NCBI GenBank assembly: GCA_019914945.1
Contig: CM034104.1
Location: forward strand, 7,690,501 to 7,754,500
DNA from: Typha latifolia
Lineage: Eukaryota > Streptophyta > Magnoliopsida > Poales > Typhaceae
Direction: 5' to 3'
DNA: 64,000 nt
This document shows positions 23,790 to 37,271 of this stretch, piece by piece; position 1 is the first letter of the stretch; each line of letters opens with the position of its first letter. The notes under the pieces were generated by a model. The model was given only the letters and a program-made list of their open reading frames with translations, was not told where the DNA came from and ran no database searches. Position numbers and translations under genes: made by a program.

Positions 23790-24290
23790 ATCTAGTTAGT
23801 ACCGTGATAGTTGTACAAATTAGAAGTATCTGTTTATATGGTTCATAAGTTAGATGTCTGTTAAAACTTGGGAACTATAATTAGTTGTATCAAAACTCAC
23901 AGGTGCCACGTATCCTTTTGTCAAAGGCCTAATGCATGCAAATAGTGGTTGGAACAATCTAGTTCTTTATTGGAAACTGAAAACCATGGAGACCGAAAAA
24001 TTGACGAACTTCACCTACATTGTGTGGTGATAGTTTGTTAGTACTGTGATAGTTCTATAAATTAGAAGTATTTGTATATACATAAGCTAGTTGTTTGTTA
24101 GCACTTGGGAACTATAATTAGATGTATCAAAACTCAGCAGATGCCATGTATCCATTTGTTCTCTTCAAAGGGCTAAGGCATGCAAATAGTGGTATGGACA
24201 ATCTAGTTGGAATAATATAGTTCTTTCCCCGAAACTGAAAACTATGGAGATCGAAAAATTGCCGTACTTCACTTAAATTGTGTCAATATG
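23790..24290 (+). repeat. Tandem duplication, 242 bp unit, two copies
   Basis: Copy 1 starts near 23790 and copy 2 near 24032. Both contain GTGATAGTT, AAATTAGAAGTAT, CTTGGGAACTATAATTAG, GCATGCAAATAGTGGT and GAAACTGAAAAC in order. There is no coding frame. Confidence 0.85.
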
Positions 24291-24424
24291 TACCCACTTC
24301 ATGATATAAATTCACTGTTCGGCAGATTTTATTTAAATTAAAAAAAGACAAAAAAGAAGAGAGACAAGATGAAAGACAACATAATATATATATATATATA
24401 TATAGCTATGCAAGTTGTTGGCGT

Positions 24425-26140
24425 GCTAAGGGCGCCACGTGCACGCAGTCGCCGCCAGACCCCTCCACCGCCTCCCTCTCTCTCTCTCTCTCTTTATGTC
24501 CTCTCTTTCATTCTCTTTCTCTCTTTCGTTCTTCGCTCTCAAACTCCATCTCCCTCTTGTTATGCCAACGCCAGCCACTTTAGATCGTCACCGTCGCTTC
24601 AGCTGCTGTGCTATCGATGTCGATTGGCCTCCTCTCTCTCCCCCCTCTCTCTCCCCCTCTCTCTCCCCCCCTCTCTCTCTCAGTTTCGTCGGAACTGAGC
24701 TGTCGGCGAGAGGCCGGCCGCTGGCTAGCCAGCAACGACCGAGCCCCTCCTTGATGGCCCGGCACCTCCTCCTCCCTTCCCTTCCTTACTTTCTTTCTTC
24801 CTTTCTTCTCTTCTCTTCTTTCTTCTTTCTTCTTTCTTCTTTCTTCTTCTCCCTCCTCGGTTGCTCTCTTCTGGCTGCAAGCCCAGCACTATGATAGTGG
24901 GGGGTTTATTTTATTTTATTTTATATCCCTTTTCTTTTTTTCCTTTTAACTAAGTAATTTATGTTAGTTAATGCAATTAGTTTAAATAGGCAGTTACTTA
25001 ATTATATTTATATGTATTTATATATATTCAGTAATATGATTATTAGCTAATTCTAATTAGTAGAATTAATAATTTATTATATTATAAACACCTAAATATA
25101 CGTATTACTTAGATATAATATTACTTGCATATAATAATTAGCTTCATTAATTATAGTCATGAGATTTATAAATATAACCTAATATTTATTATATATATAT
25201 AATGTATTTCTAGCACCTTATTATTTTATACTATTTTGTATAAAAATAAAAATACCAAACTTTAAGAATTATTTTTATATGACCGGATAATGATTATTTT
25301 ATGTGTAATTAGCGATTAATAAAGTAAAGAATAAGAATCACAAAAATTAACTATAATTAGATTTTATCCATACTTATATTTTTTAATATAATTATATATA
25401 AGCCTCTTATTATTATTTTATAGTTATATACTTAGACTACTTTTATATAAAAAAGAACAACCAATTTATTCTTATTTCATAACTAGCATTTTATAATAAT
25501 AGTATATTTATATTACTAGAATTATATCTATAATTAAATCTAGATATTTAATAAAATATAAAAAGAAGAAGGAGAGGAATTCTAAACCTAACAAGTCATC
25601 ATATTTTGTATGAATTAATTCTAATTGGATAAACGACTAACTTCATGTTGTTTAAATATTTTCAGACCCCAAACCCCTTATTTGAGACCTTGCGGAACCT
25701 GCTAACGATGAGTTGATACTCGGTTGAATACGTGGTTCATATTATCTGATAAGATGTGAGTAGTTTTATCTACTATATGTCTTTCTCAAATTAGAATATA
25801 TTATATAATTATGTATATGCATGTTTTATCCTCTAGCATGATTATATGATCTTATCTAGAGATAATTTCAGTTAAGTATATATTATCATAAATTGGATTA
25901 GACTGATCTAGAATATAAGTATGCGGGTGATATATAGAGATGATCGGGGATAATTATACTAGTATGACTTTATGTCGAAATAATCTATAGCATAAGTATG
26001 CATGTGATAAACTAGCATAAGTATGCATGTGATAAACTAACATAAGTATGCATGCGATAGATATATGATTGAAGATTGCATTGCATCATATATTTCTTTT
26101 GACTTCCCTACCATATATATTCTTGATATGCATATCGATT
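24425..26140 (+). mobile_element. Large-LTR family fragment, 5' portion, plus orientation
   Basis: It follows the same order as 39580-41230: CT-rich GC-rich head, AT-rich middle, then CAGACCCCAAACCCCTTA, GATGTGAGTAGTTTTATC and the CATGATTATATGATC block. The first ~100 bp of the LTR are missing; a (TA)n run lies at 24388-24404. It stops near 26140, where sequence of the opposite orientation begins. Confidence 0.75.
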
Positions 26141-26229
26141 ACTAGCGTAATCCTAAAACAAACCGACAACTACTATACTTGATGGTTTGCCAGATCATCC
26201 TTAAACCTAGGCTCTAATACCACCTAAAT
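26141..26229 (-). mobile_element. Internal start with PBS, minus orientation
   Basis: On the minus strand it reads TGGTATTAGAGCC (about 26211-26223), then TAGGTTTAAGGATGATCTGG and so on, matching 34477-34570. It therefore marks the 5' LTR/internal boundary of a minus-strand element whose remaining internal part is missing. Confidence 0.75.
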
Positions 26230-28750
26230 TATAACGCCCCTGCCTAGCATAGGCTCGTGTATGCCCACATGGCATGCGCGATACACGCGATAGGACGGGC
26301 GAGGCCCGTCACGTACAGATACTCCTGTGCACATATAATCATGACAATATTAAATAAAACCTACTAACCTATTGATGATCACATAATCTATCACGAAATA
26401 AATCATACTATTAACCAAATAAACATGTTAACATAAGAATATTCAAGTCGACAATAATATACACTAGACCACTACAAAATATGGCAGGACCCACACAGGC
26501 CAAAACAAATCATCAAGATACAATTAAAATAACTAATACAAGAGTACACTATGATTTGACCTATATTATACAAATTATCGTCCAATACAAAAGAGTACAA
26601 ATATCAAATACTCATGCAACTCAATTTCTATATAAACTATCATCTATATCATCTCGCATCTATAGCTCACATAATCATCGCTCTAAAATATCTTCTCAAG
26701 ATATCTCAAGTCGCTTTCACGTACCACATATCTGAAGGGGTTAGAAAAGAAATAAAGAGAGAGTCTTGAGCAAAAGGCTTAGTGAATAGACCTTACTCCG
26801 AATCAGTGATACCAAATAGAGAGTAAATCATGTACTAGATAATATGAATCAGAAAGAGCATCATATCATCAATGAATATATGAATGAATCCTCAATAATA
26901 CATAAATGAAAAGTAGACAACATGTTATAACAGATAAATTGTATAATCCTTGACAATGAATAAACAAATCTCCATGTCATACTATCATCATAACTCTCTC
27001 TCAAATATGACACATGATGCATGCTGACCATGACGATGCTATGATATCAAATGCAACCATATATGATGTATATTGACTACTCGATAATCAAATAATTAGA
27101 TGATAATGAAATCATATGCATTTCTCAACATCTCAGTCATCAATGTCCGCTCTATATGTCATCATCATACTAGACCACTATGCACAGTCAACACCCAGTA
27201 CTCGATCTCAACATCATGCCCGAAGGCTCAGAGCATACTCTACCATCCGCAAGGAGTATCTCAAATATAATCATACCCTGTCATCCGCTAAGGGTATTAA
27301 CATCCATCCAGACCGGGCACCCTTCTAGCTGATAGAAATCTCGTGAGAATAACTCGCCACATATGCTGTAACGAACGACATGCGTCTGAATATCTGCTGC
27401 GCATACAGACTAACGACCTCGGACGTAAGGTCAACAGGATCGCGACTATGTCGAGCGATCAATCATCCACCAAGCGCGTCCTTACCCTCGCGCCCACTCG
27501 GATATCCTTCTAAATGATAGATCATATGCATATATCCAGTACGATAAAATGTCAATGAATAATAGGAATTTAGGTGGAATAGGAATCAAGAGAAAAATGA
27601 TGCAATGAAGTCTCCAACTATATAGGTAACACATGCATACTCATGCTAATCTATCACAAGCATACTCATGCTACAGATCAACTGGACATAACATTATAAC
27701 AGTGTAATCATCTCTCATCATATCTATATATCACCAATGTACTCATATCCCAGATCAACCTAATCTATGATAAAATATGCTCGACTGTAATCATCTCTAG
27801 ATAAAGTCATATAATCATGCTAGAGACCAAAACATGCATGTACATAATATATAATATAACCTAATTTGAGAAAGACGTCTAGGGGATAAGATTACTCACA
27901 TCTAATCAAAAGTCGCAAATCATGTATCCCTTACATCCGCCAATCAACCGAGTGATACTCATTGCTAGCAAGGTCCACAGGGTCTCAAATAAGAGGGTTT
28001 GAGATCTAAAACTATTTAAGTAGAATGAAGTTAGTCGTTTATCTAATTCAAATTAATTCAAGTAAAATATAAATGTTTATTAGATTTAGAATCACTTCTT
28101 TTTATTTTTGATTACATAACTAGATCTATCTTATAGATACGATTCAAATACTATAATTATACTATTATCATAAAATGCTAATTATAGTATAAGGAGAACA
28201 TGTCTCTTTCTTTCTATATAAGAATATTTCTACATATATAATTACAAAATAAAATAAAATAAAAGGCTAAATAACTATAAGTATAGCCTATATTTATGCG
28301 TAATAGTTTATAACGTAATTAATCATTAATTAATTATAATTAACAATAATCATATTGATGAATATATATTATTATTAAAATAAATAATGTCTAAATCTAT
28401 TTGTATTAATTAAGACAGAAATACCTAAATAAATAAATAATAAAATAAAAATAAGGATTACTAGTACTAGTGCTGGGCTTGGTCCAGCACTGGCATACTA
28501 TAGTGCAGTGCTCGGCCCAGGCTAGCGGTGGGGAGAGAGAGAGAGGGGGGAAAGAGAGAGGCTGATCCTGGTGGCGGCAGGCTAGTGGTGGCTCGAGGGA
28601 AAAGAGAAAGTTAGAGAGAGAGAAAGAGAGAGAGAGAGGAGACTTTGAGGGAAGGAGGAGAGAGAAAGACCAAACGAGAGAGTGGAGAGAAGAAAAAGAT
28701 AGCGAGGGAGAGGCGGTGGGGAGGGAGGCTCCGGCGGCGATAAGCCAGCC

Positions 28751-28781
<31 letters not shown>

Positions 28782-29017
28782 CCCAGCGAGAGATCGAGAG
28801 AAAGAGAGATATAGAGGGAGAAAGAGAGGCGACGGAGGGCGGCGATGCCGGGGCCCGCTACGGCCAGCTGACCACAGCTGGTTGCCTGCGACAGTGGCGG
28901 TGGATGCGTGGTGCCTCATCCCGCAAGCTGCGCATGTAGCTTGCATGGGCACGAGGCTGGCCACAGTGTGGCTGGCAACGTCGTGCCCAATTTTTTTTTT
29001 TTGGGCAGGTTGTTACA
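26230..29017 (-). mobile_element. Large-LTR family 5' LTR, minus orientation
   Basis: The plus strand starts TATAACGCCCC (TGTAACG mutated) and ends GGTTGTTACA. It carries the mixed-composition block at 27120-27520, the AT-rich block, the GA-rich run 28530-28830 and the conserved hairpin (28943-28989). It adjoins a PBS on its left, so it is a 5' LTR rather than a solo LTR. It cuts into the gag sequence that resumes at 29018. Confidence 0.8.
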
Positions 29018-29023
29018 TTAATA

Positions 29024-29776
29024 GTTGGGACGAATTTGCGGACACAATTTGTGTTCATTTTGGACCATCCGACTATGAAGACTTTCAACCCACCCTATCA
29101 AAGCTGACCCAAAAGACATCCGTAATGGCCGACAAAGAAGAGTTTAAAAGAATTAGAAACTAAGTTCAAGGCTGGGCTGATTCAGCCCTCAAAAGCATTG
29201 TCATTTCCTATCTCCGATGAGATATACAAGAGGAAGTCAAAGCTACTCATCTTAGCACTTTGCAAGAGGCCTTCTCGGAGACACAAATGATGAAGGAAAA
29301 GATATGAGAGTTGAAAGCCCTACACCAACCAAAGTGGACCACATTGGAGTCGACAACCATGGATCAAACATCGTGGACCGACCCGAGATAGGCAGCCTCG
29401 GGTGTACCATATTCGGGATAGGCTCGGCCAAATCCAAGAGGGCTAGCCCCACCTCAAACCGGACCAGACCCTAAGGACCAGCCGAGGTTGATAGGTCGAC
29501 ACCTCCTACTAGCGGAGATTGAAGATTAGGGCTCAAAGGGCCTATACTCCTATTGTGACAAGTTCTTCATATTGGGCCATAAATGCACCAAACAGCCCGC
29601 TGCCATTATGCTCTTGGAGGAGACAATCAAGGATGATCCAAAGGGTGACATGGAGGACCAATCGCGGGAAGAGCATGGACAAACCGAAAAGGATGCACAA
29701 TCGATGAAGCAACTACATAAGTTTTGGAAACTACCATGGACACCTTGAGGACAAGGTGGTCGGAAGCATGGTCGAG
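29024..29776 (+). pseudogene. Gypsy gag C-terminal/zinc-finger fragment, pol deleted
   Basis: Translation gives SWDEFADTICVHFGPSDYED then TLSKLTQKTSV, the standard gag core C-terminus. Later comes CDKFFILGHKCTKQ, a CxxxxxxxHxC-type remnant of the region before protease. The frame then jumps to the 3' end (TTGAGGACAAGGTGG and purine tract). Several stops interrupt it. It was left-truncated by the LTR ending at 29017. Confidence 0.7.
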
Positions 29777-30645
29777 TGATACGACTCGGTCGGATTGGAT
29801 CCATTCACAGCATATTGGGTTCATAGGGATGAGCCTATTTATCTAGTTTGATTTTTTGTATTTCTTTTTGGCAGCTGCCCTGTTAGTTTAGCCATAACTC
29901 AAGTACCTGCTAAATATGGACTCAACTTGTTGATTGGTTAATTGAGTCTAGTCAAGTTGATTAATTGTTTTAGTCGAGTTCGACTCAAGTGTATTGTGAA
30001 CTCGAGTTCGACTCGAGTTAGTCGAGTGGTATTGGTTGATCGAGTCCTTATCTACGTCGATCTAGGGTTAGCCTCTATAAATATGTGGAGGAAACCCAAA
30101 TTTGATTATGATCTAATTATTGGAGCATTATTGCCCCCTATCTCTCTCTCTAGCCATCAACTCTCCTTCCTCCTCCCTCCTTGCCCATCGTGCCATCACT
30201 CCATTGGTTCGGTCTCTCCTCACTTCTAGTCCCCCTCATCTATATCCTTTACACCTAATCTCTCTACCATCGCCCTAACCTCTACAACATTTTTAACATT
30301 CCACCACCATCATCCCTACCAGTGCCACCCCATCATTGCCGGCCTACCACCACCATACCTCACCTTAGAGTCCGTGCCTCTAACCACGGATCCCAAATCC
30401 CATGCAAACCTGATCTCGTAGGTCTGACCCTCTGATCTTTGTCTACCTTTCGAAGATATCTTCCTATGTATACATCTGATTTATGTGAAACTAAATTCTT
30501 TAGAAAGTTCCCTCCTAGGGCTACCTCATATCAACATTTCACATTGATCTAATGGATAGATCCTTCGAAATATCTCTCGAAAGTTTTATACAAATTATGT
30601 AACCAGTTGTGAGACGATCAAACCATTCGAGGTGAGATCGTAACA
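29777..30645 (+). mobile_element. Gypsy 3' LTR, TGATACGAC family
   Basis: It begins TGATACGACTCGG after a purine tract, has a TATA box (CTATAAATATG near 30074), and ends GATCGTAACA. Length is about 869 bp, close to the 885 bp LTR at 58719. GAGTTCGACTCGAGTTAG-like palindromic runs occur in U3. Confidence 0.7.
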
Positions 30646-30649
30646 CCAA

Positions 30650-32144
30650 GTGGGGACCATATTTGATCAGGCAATGGTTTGTCATCCGAACGGACCAACG
30701 GAGTTTGCCATTCTGTTGTAGAATCACACTCCGGTGGAACAGAGGTGGGTCATCCAGTTGCTAGGATATGATTATGAGTTGTAGTACCAACAATGGGACA
30801 AAAAACAAGGCAGTTGACGCGCTGTCCCAACAGCCCGCACCTACTGAGCTGGTGGGCTTATTCAAGCACCTGTAGTTCCCTTTCTTGCTGATTGGAGGGC
30901 TACAGGTACCATAGAGCCAGAGGTGTCCAATTTGATACACTAGTTGGAGAGTGGCCCTATGAGCCACCTTGAGCTTGAGAGAATAGGAGGATTGTTGCTG
31001 GACTGTGGGCGCATTCGGGGTACCTGTAAATGATTCCTTGCAAAGGTGACTCATGGATTTCTTCCATTCAACACGGGAGGTGGGACACGAGGGCCTCTTG
31101 AGGACTTACAAGAGGCTCTCCCAGAGTTGTATGACTAGAAAGAAGAAGGAGCTGAAGAGGTTCGTGTGGGATTGCAATATTTGTTAGCGTGCATTTGATA
31201 GGATACCTCCATGGACTTCATTGAGGAGCTATCATTGGTGAGGGGGTATTCTGTCATCTTCATCATGATATGCCGCACTCGATCCTGTCCGATCGTGATA
31301 GAGTCTTTGCTAGAGACTACTAGATGAAGTATTTCACACTTCAGATGACCTAGTTAGACGAGGCATTGAGTAGTATTTGAGTAGTATTTGAGGTGGTTAA
31401 CCGAGACATTGAGTAGTATTTGAGGTTCTTAATGGGAGAGCGGCTGACGGGAGATGGCACGATTACCTTCCCTTAGCAGAGAAGTCATACAACACTGCAT
31501 TTCACACCAGCATAGGGATATCACCTTTTGAGGCACTGTATGGCAGACTCTCACCTACCTTACAGACATATGACCCAGAGGCGATAGCAGTGCAGACGAT
31601 GGCTAATCTAGAGTTGGTTGATCGAGATGCGACATTGCGGAGGCTCAGGACACAAATTGTAGTAGCACATAACCGCATGAAGCAAATCTATGACTGTCAG
31701 CACCACGAGTTAGAGTTCACAGTCGTAGATCTTGCGTTCATACACATTCATGCACACTAAGATCAGTGCGCAACCAAAAGTTGGCGCATTGCTACTTTGG
31801 ACCCTTTCGTGTATTGGAGCTAGTTAGGCCCGTCGTGTTTGGAGCATCTAGAGGGGTCCTGGGTGCAACCCATATTGCACGTGTCCTTACTGCGGTCTCG
31901 TGTTGGCATCGACCAGATGGTGGGTTCGGATATAGCAAAGTCAATCAAACAGATGAGAGTTCAGGAGCCAGCTCATGTGCTGGCTAGGCATAGGAGACAT
32001 CGAGCACGACGACTAAAGACGGAGATCCTAGTGAAGTGGCTAGGCCGATCGTCCGACAAGTCTACAAGGGAGCTCGAGTCAGACATTATTGATCATTTTC
32101 TTGATTTAACACTTTGGAAACAAGGTGGCGGAAGCATGGTGGAT
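30650..32144 (+). pseudogene. Gypsy RNase H-integrase-chromodomain relic
   Basis: It starts inside RNase H (LIRQWFVIRTDQRSLPF, ~30654), then VDALSQQPAPTELVGL, an integrase zinc region near 31060-31190, and YNTAFHTSIGISPFEALYGR near 31490. HNRMKQIYD, NQKLAH-YFGPFRVLE and a chromodomain (TEILVKWLG, TRELESDI, ~32020-32085) follow. The integrase catalytic core is largely deleted. There are many stops. It is not functional. Confidence 0.8.
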
Positions 32145-32595
32145 TGGCTGAGTCTCTTTTGTTTTCAAAGAATAAAACTTTTGACTATTGTTTCAAACAC
32201 AGGGAAGTCACATTCGACACCGTCATTTGAATGCCCACATATATTCGCAAAGAGTGAGAACCTATTTAGTGTGCTCGAATGCGCTTGAATGCGCTCAACT
32301 GCGTTCGAATGTGATCCGCGAAAGTGCATTGTTTCTTTTCTAGGGTTGTCTTTTAATTGTTTTGCCTTTTAGGTTAGCCTCTAAATATGTGGAAGGCAAC
32401 CTTATGATTATTATCAAATGAATTGAGTTTTTCCCCCAAATCTTCTTCTCTTGCTCTCTTGTCCCCTCCGATCATGGCTATGCCACCTCTAACCTTCTCA
32501 ACTGGCTTACCACACTAGACCCTTAGGGAAGGCCCACTTCTCCCTCTTCTTCTATTCTCTCTTACATCCAAATGTTCCCCATTGAGTCTGAGGTC
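32145..32595 (+). mobile_element. Gypsy 3' LTR remnant
   Basis: It follows GGAAGCATGGTGGAT and contains repeated GCG(T/C)TCGAATG motifs (32270-32325), the conserved GGTTAGCCTCTAAATATGTGG promoter segment (~32373) and a CT-rich leader. It is truncated on the right, where integrase sequence of another copy starts. Confidence 0.6.
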
Positions 32596-33672
32596 ACAGT
32601 AGACATGACGAAACATTCAAGACCTATAAGAGATTAACACAAAATTGTGTATGTGGAAGAGTAAGAAAAGAAATGATATCCTATGTTTGATCTTGTGAAA
32701 TCTGTCAATGCGCCAAGGCGGACTCAACAAAACTGGCGGGGCTACTACAACCCTTACCTATTCCAGACTAGTTTTGCAAAGATGTGGTGATGGATTTTAT
32801 TAGACTTCTCCAGGTCAAAGGACATATAATGGTAATGGTAGTGGTTGACTGGTGGACAAAGAATGCACACTTGTGAGCTCTAGCACCCGTACATCACGAA
32901 GAAGGTAGTAGAAATTTTTGTGTAAAAAGTAGCCTAGTTGCATGTCATGCTGAAATTTATAGTTTCAGACCGTGATCCAATCTTTATGAGCCACTACTAA
33001 AAAGAGTACTTCAAGCAGCAAGGGACTAAACTCAAAATGAGCTCGGCGTATCATCTGCAAAGTTATAGGCAATCCAAAGCGGTTAATTGCTATCTTGAGT
33101 AATATTTGCGGTGCTTCGCTGGAGACCAACCTAAGAGATGGCTAGCTTATCTACCCTTGGGGGAATACTCATACAACACGGCTCACCACACCGCTATTGA
33201 GATGATGCCTTTCGAGGTAGTCTATGGACACGACCTCTCACATTGTGGTCCTATGACTGATCGAGCGCATTGGACCATTCTGATATAGATGAGGTTCTAT
33301 TGGAACAAGATGAAGTGCTCAAGTAGCTCAAGCTTTACCTAGCAGTAGTACATAACCGAATGAAGCAAGTGTGTGATCACAAACAGCAAGATAGAAGCTA
33401 TGAAGTCCGCATTGAGTCTATGTTACATTCCAACTATATCGGTAAGTCTCAATATGACCCATTCAGAATAGAAAATCAGCTATCATTTCTTTCGTACATT
33501 TCAGATACTAGGAAGGTGGGCGTTTGTCACATATAAGTTTGATTTATCTGAGTCATCTCGAGTTCACCGGATCTTCCATGTATCTAGCTTGAGAACACAG
33601 ATTGGTCCAATTGAGCAAGTTGTAGTAGAACTACCCGAGCTTGAATTAGAGGATGGTCTACTATGATGATGT
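32596..33672 (+). pseudogene. Gypsy integrase fragment
   Basis: Recognisable in shifting frames: CEICQCAKADSTKLAGLLQP (zinc region end), DVVMDFI, IMVMVVVDWWTKNAHL, SDRDP-like sequence broken by stops, PFEVVYG near 33213, HNRMKQVCDHKQQ and a C-terminal HRIFHVSSLR block (~33575). It ends at 33672, joined directly to large-LTR sequence. Confidence 0.75.
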
Positions 33673-34469
33673 TATTCAGTCTCGACATTGGTGACTGAGA
33701 TTTTGAGAAATGCATATGATTTTATTATCATCTGATATACCTTATTATCGAGTGGTCATTATGCATCTTATGTGTCATATTTGAGAGAGTTATGATGATG
33801 GTGTGACATAGAGAATTATTTATACATTGTCGAAAGTTATATACTTTGATCAGTTATGATATGATATCTACCTTTCATTTATATAGTATTGAGGATACTC
33901 ATTCATGACATAATGCTCCTGTGTGATTCATATTATCTAGTAAATCATTTAATATCTATTTGGCATCACTAATTCGCGGTAAGGTCTAATCACTAAGCCT
34001 TTTGCTCTTGACTCTCTTTATCTCTTTTCTAACCTCCCCAGATATTATGGTACGTGATAGCGACTTGAGATATCCTGAGGAGATATTTTAGAGCAAAGAT
34101 AAGATGAGCTATAGACATGAGATGATATAAAAGATAGTTTATCTAGATATCGAGTTATACCATTTTTGATATTTGTACTCCATTGTATAGATGATGATTT
34201 GTATAATATAGGTCAAAATATAGTGTACTCATATTTTAGTTGTTTTAGTTGTATCTTGATGATTTGTCATAACCTGTGTGGGCCGTACTAGATTATGTAG
34301 CTGTCTAGTATGACTGTTGTGGATTTAGATATTCATATGTTAACATGTTTATTGGTTGAGCACAGGAGTGTATCTGTTCGTGATGGCCATGCTCGACCTG
34401 TCGCGTGCATCGCGCGTGCCATGTGGGCGCGTGGGCGTGCACATGCCCTTGTCGAGCGGGAGCATTACA
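33673..34469 (+). mobile_element. Large-LTR family 5' LTR, last ~800 bp
   Basis: It aligns with 41640-42555, including ATGCATATGATTT, GTAAGGTCTA, CTTTTGCTC, TGGTACGTGATAGCGAC and TTCATATGTTAACA, and ends GGGAGCATTACA. A PBS lies 7 bp downstream. The 5' three quarters are missing. Confidence 0.85.
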
Positions 34470-34476
34470 ATTCAAG

Positions 34477-34488
34477 TGGTATTAGAGC
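34477..34488 (+). promoter_or_regulatory. Primer binding site
   Basis: TGGTATTAGAGC lies seven bases after the LTR end. It differs by one base from TGGTATCAGAGC, which is complementary to the 3' end of initiator tRNA-Met. Confidence 0.85.
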
Positions 34489-37271
34489 TTAGGTTTAAGG
34501 ATGATCTGGCAAACCATTAAGTACACTAGTTGTCGATTTTGTACAAGGTTGCGTTAGTAGTCGATCTCGATGAGTTTGATATTAATTGATTGAGATAGAT
34601 GCCTAAGTTATAATGTTCAGGTTATTAAATTTTTTTGCTCGACGATATTGATAGAAATAATTTGAGATATTGGTATATTGAGAATTTATTTGAGCTACTA
34701 AAGAATAGGAAGAAATATTACTAAATCATGTATTGATGTTATTGATGCTGAGGTGTCTATGGAGCATAATGTCGAAGATATAGATATGTTCATATGATGT
34801 GATAAATTATAAAAATTTGTAAACATGTAGAGATATATATTTTGTGTAGAAGGATTATTATCAATAGATTTGAGGTTATTTTAAACAGATATTGCATATT
34901 TTGGATTTCGATTTTTTTATGGATACATTTGGGATTAGGAGAGGATGTAAAAGGGTATAGGTGCAGGAAGACCATTTTGAATCTTTATGTGGATTTTAAT
35001 AATTGATTGTAGTTGGATGATCTTATACTGTGATATACCTTGTAAATTATAAGTGGAAAATGCGTTACCAATTTAGTTGTGACATCGATTTAGAGGATAA
35101 GAATGTGATAGCATGTCGATTGTGTGTTTTTGATGATGTTGAATTTGAGTCGAAAATATGTAGACTTATATTAATTTATAGTTATTATGTGGTTCTGATG
35201 ATGTTGTAGAATAATTTTGAGCAATGCTATAAAATTAAATATCTAGTATATGTGGTGGACTTTGTATAGAGGATGTGATAGACTATTAAGTTGGGACTCT
35301 TAAGGAGTATGAGGTGTAAGTGATTTAATTAGAATAAGATATGTTGGTTTTTGTTCATAGTTGTTAAATTGAGATATTATGTGCTTTGTCATGTCATTTG
35401 TTTTGACGGTACTAATGGGAGAGATAACTTGATAGGGTTATTCATAGAGCCTATAGATATGATCATTTATTATGAGATAAATTATTTGGAAGTTAGATTA
35501 ATTGCTTCATAGGACGGTAATGAAAGGAATACAAATAATTATAATCTTTCATATAAAGTGTATTGATAGATGTGGTGCATAGAAAGTGACTATATTAGCA
35601 TTTATGTAACTTTTGGCTTACGTGTTAAATTATTAGCAGAAGTTATTGAGTGAGTTTTTTTGAATGATGAGACTGATCTTAATAATTGTAATGACTTATA
35701 GGTTTGCATTTGAGTTTTAAGATAAAGATATCTGATTGAAAAATGATGATTATATGATTGATAATTCTATTATAGTTTGTGAAATTTCAAATTTTTTTTA
35801 TGAATTACAAAATTGAGGATATGAGTTGATTTAAAATAAAAGAGAAGATATGTTACTAAGGGTGATAATTATTATTCATGGGCGTCCTATTATCCATATG
35901 AATAAATTGATTTCAGTTATTTTATTGGCAGATCATATCATAATAAATAACTCGGGAAATTGATCTTAGTATCTTGTTAGTTCATGGATTTATCTAAATT
36001 GTATGTATGTAGTCTTAAAGATCGAGTATGATGGATTAATAAATACTTAGAATTTAGTTACCTAATGCTATGTTGATGTCATTGAGTATATGTTAATAGC
36101 CATTGGATGTCAAGTTATGAAAAAGATTACTGGGATTATTTGACAGAATTTACTAGGAAGTCATTGCTTTTACAATGGTGATTGAGTTGATCATGATTGG
36201 ATTGGAACTATATGGATTAATGAATAGATAGTTTGGATACGAAAATCAATTGATAGAAAGAACGCTATAAATTTTTATCATGTATGTTTTTTTTGAGGTA
36301 GCTTGAATTTAACCATTCAGATATTGCAGATTAAGAAGGAAGATAATGTGGCGAATCAGAAGGCTGTATAAATTTGTTTGAGGTTGCATTATGATTAATA
36401 TTGATAGGTAGGATTTGATGAGTTGTATGTTATTTTGAAGAATGTATTATGAACATAAATTGTGATTTAGTAGTCTTATATAGATAGGTGTGATCTCTCA
36501 TACTGGTGTTTTTTAGTAAATCACATAATAATTTAAGTATATGAGTAGTGTATCTTTAGATAAGAGAATTTCTACTAATGTTTAGGGTCAGAATAATTTC
36601 TAAGTATTTGATGATGGTAGAGTGGTTATGCGTGAAAATTGCAATCAGCGAGAAATGCATTTAGGAAAAGAAATTAGAATTTAGTGTTTTGATCATTCCA
36701 TGGTATAGTATATATTTACCGTTCTACTCAGTATTAGTGATAATATTGATGAATGATCGTTTGAGCATGTTTAGATATTAGAGTATACGTTTAGTAGATT
36801 GGAGATAATTTACTTTAAATATGTTGTATTGTATTATCATAAGTAATTATGGCATTACGTTGTTATATGGTTGCAGTTAGCAAAAAAAATGATAGATTTA
36901 GACAGATTGAGGTATTTTAGAGTAAAACATGATACAATTAATAGATGACAACACTTTCTATACTACAATAAGTATTTTCTTGTAGACCAGTAGTATTATC
37001 AATGTTAATGGATATAGTGTGATTACTTGATGGTTGGATATAGTGTTATTAGATGACAACCTAGATCTAGGAATTTTTTTCTTATATGGAAGTTACTTAT
37101 GGTTGTGTAATGTTAGGAGTTAATGAGTAAATTAATAAACAAATTATGAGTTATGGATACGAAAAAGTGAGATTAGAAAATTGTCGATATGATTAGAAGG
37201 TAGTGGAGCTAGGCATGTTGTTTTTCTTGCAATACCAACCTGATATAAATTTCGGGGTCAAAATTTTCATA

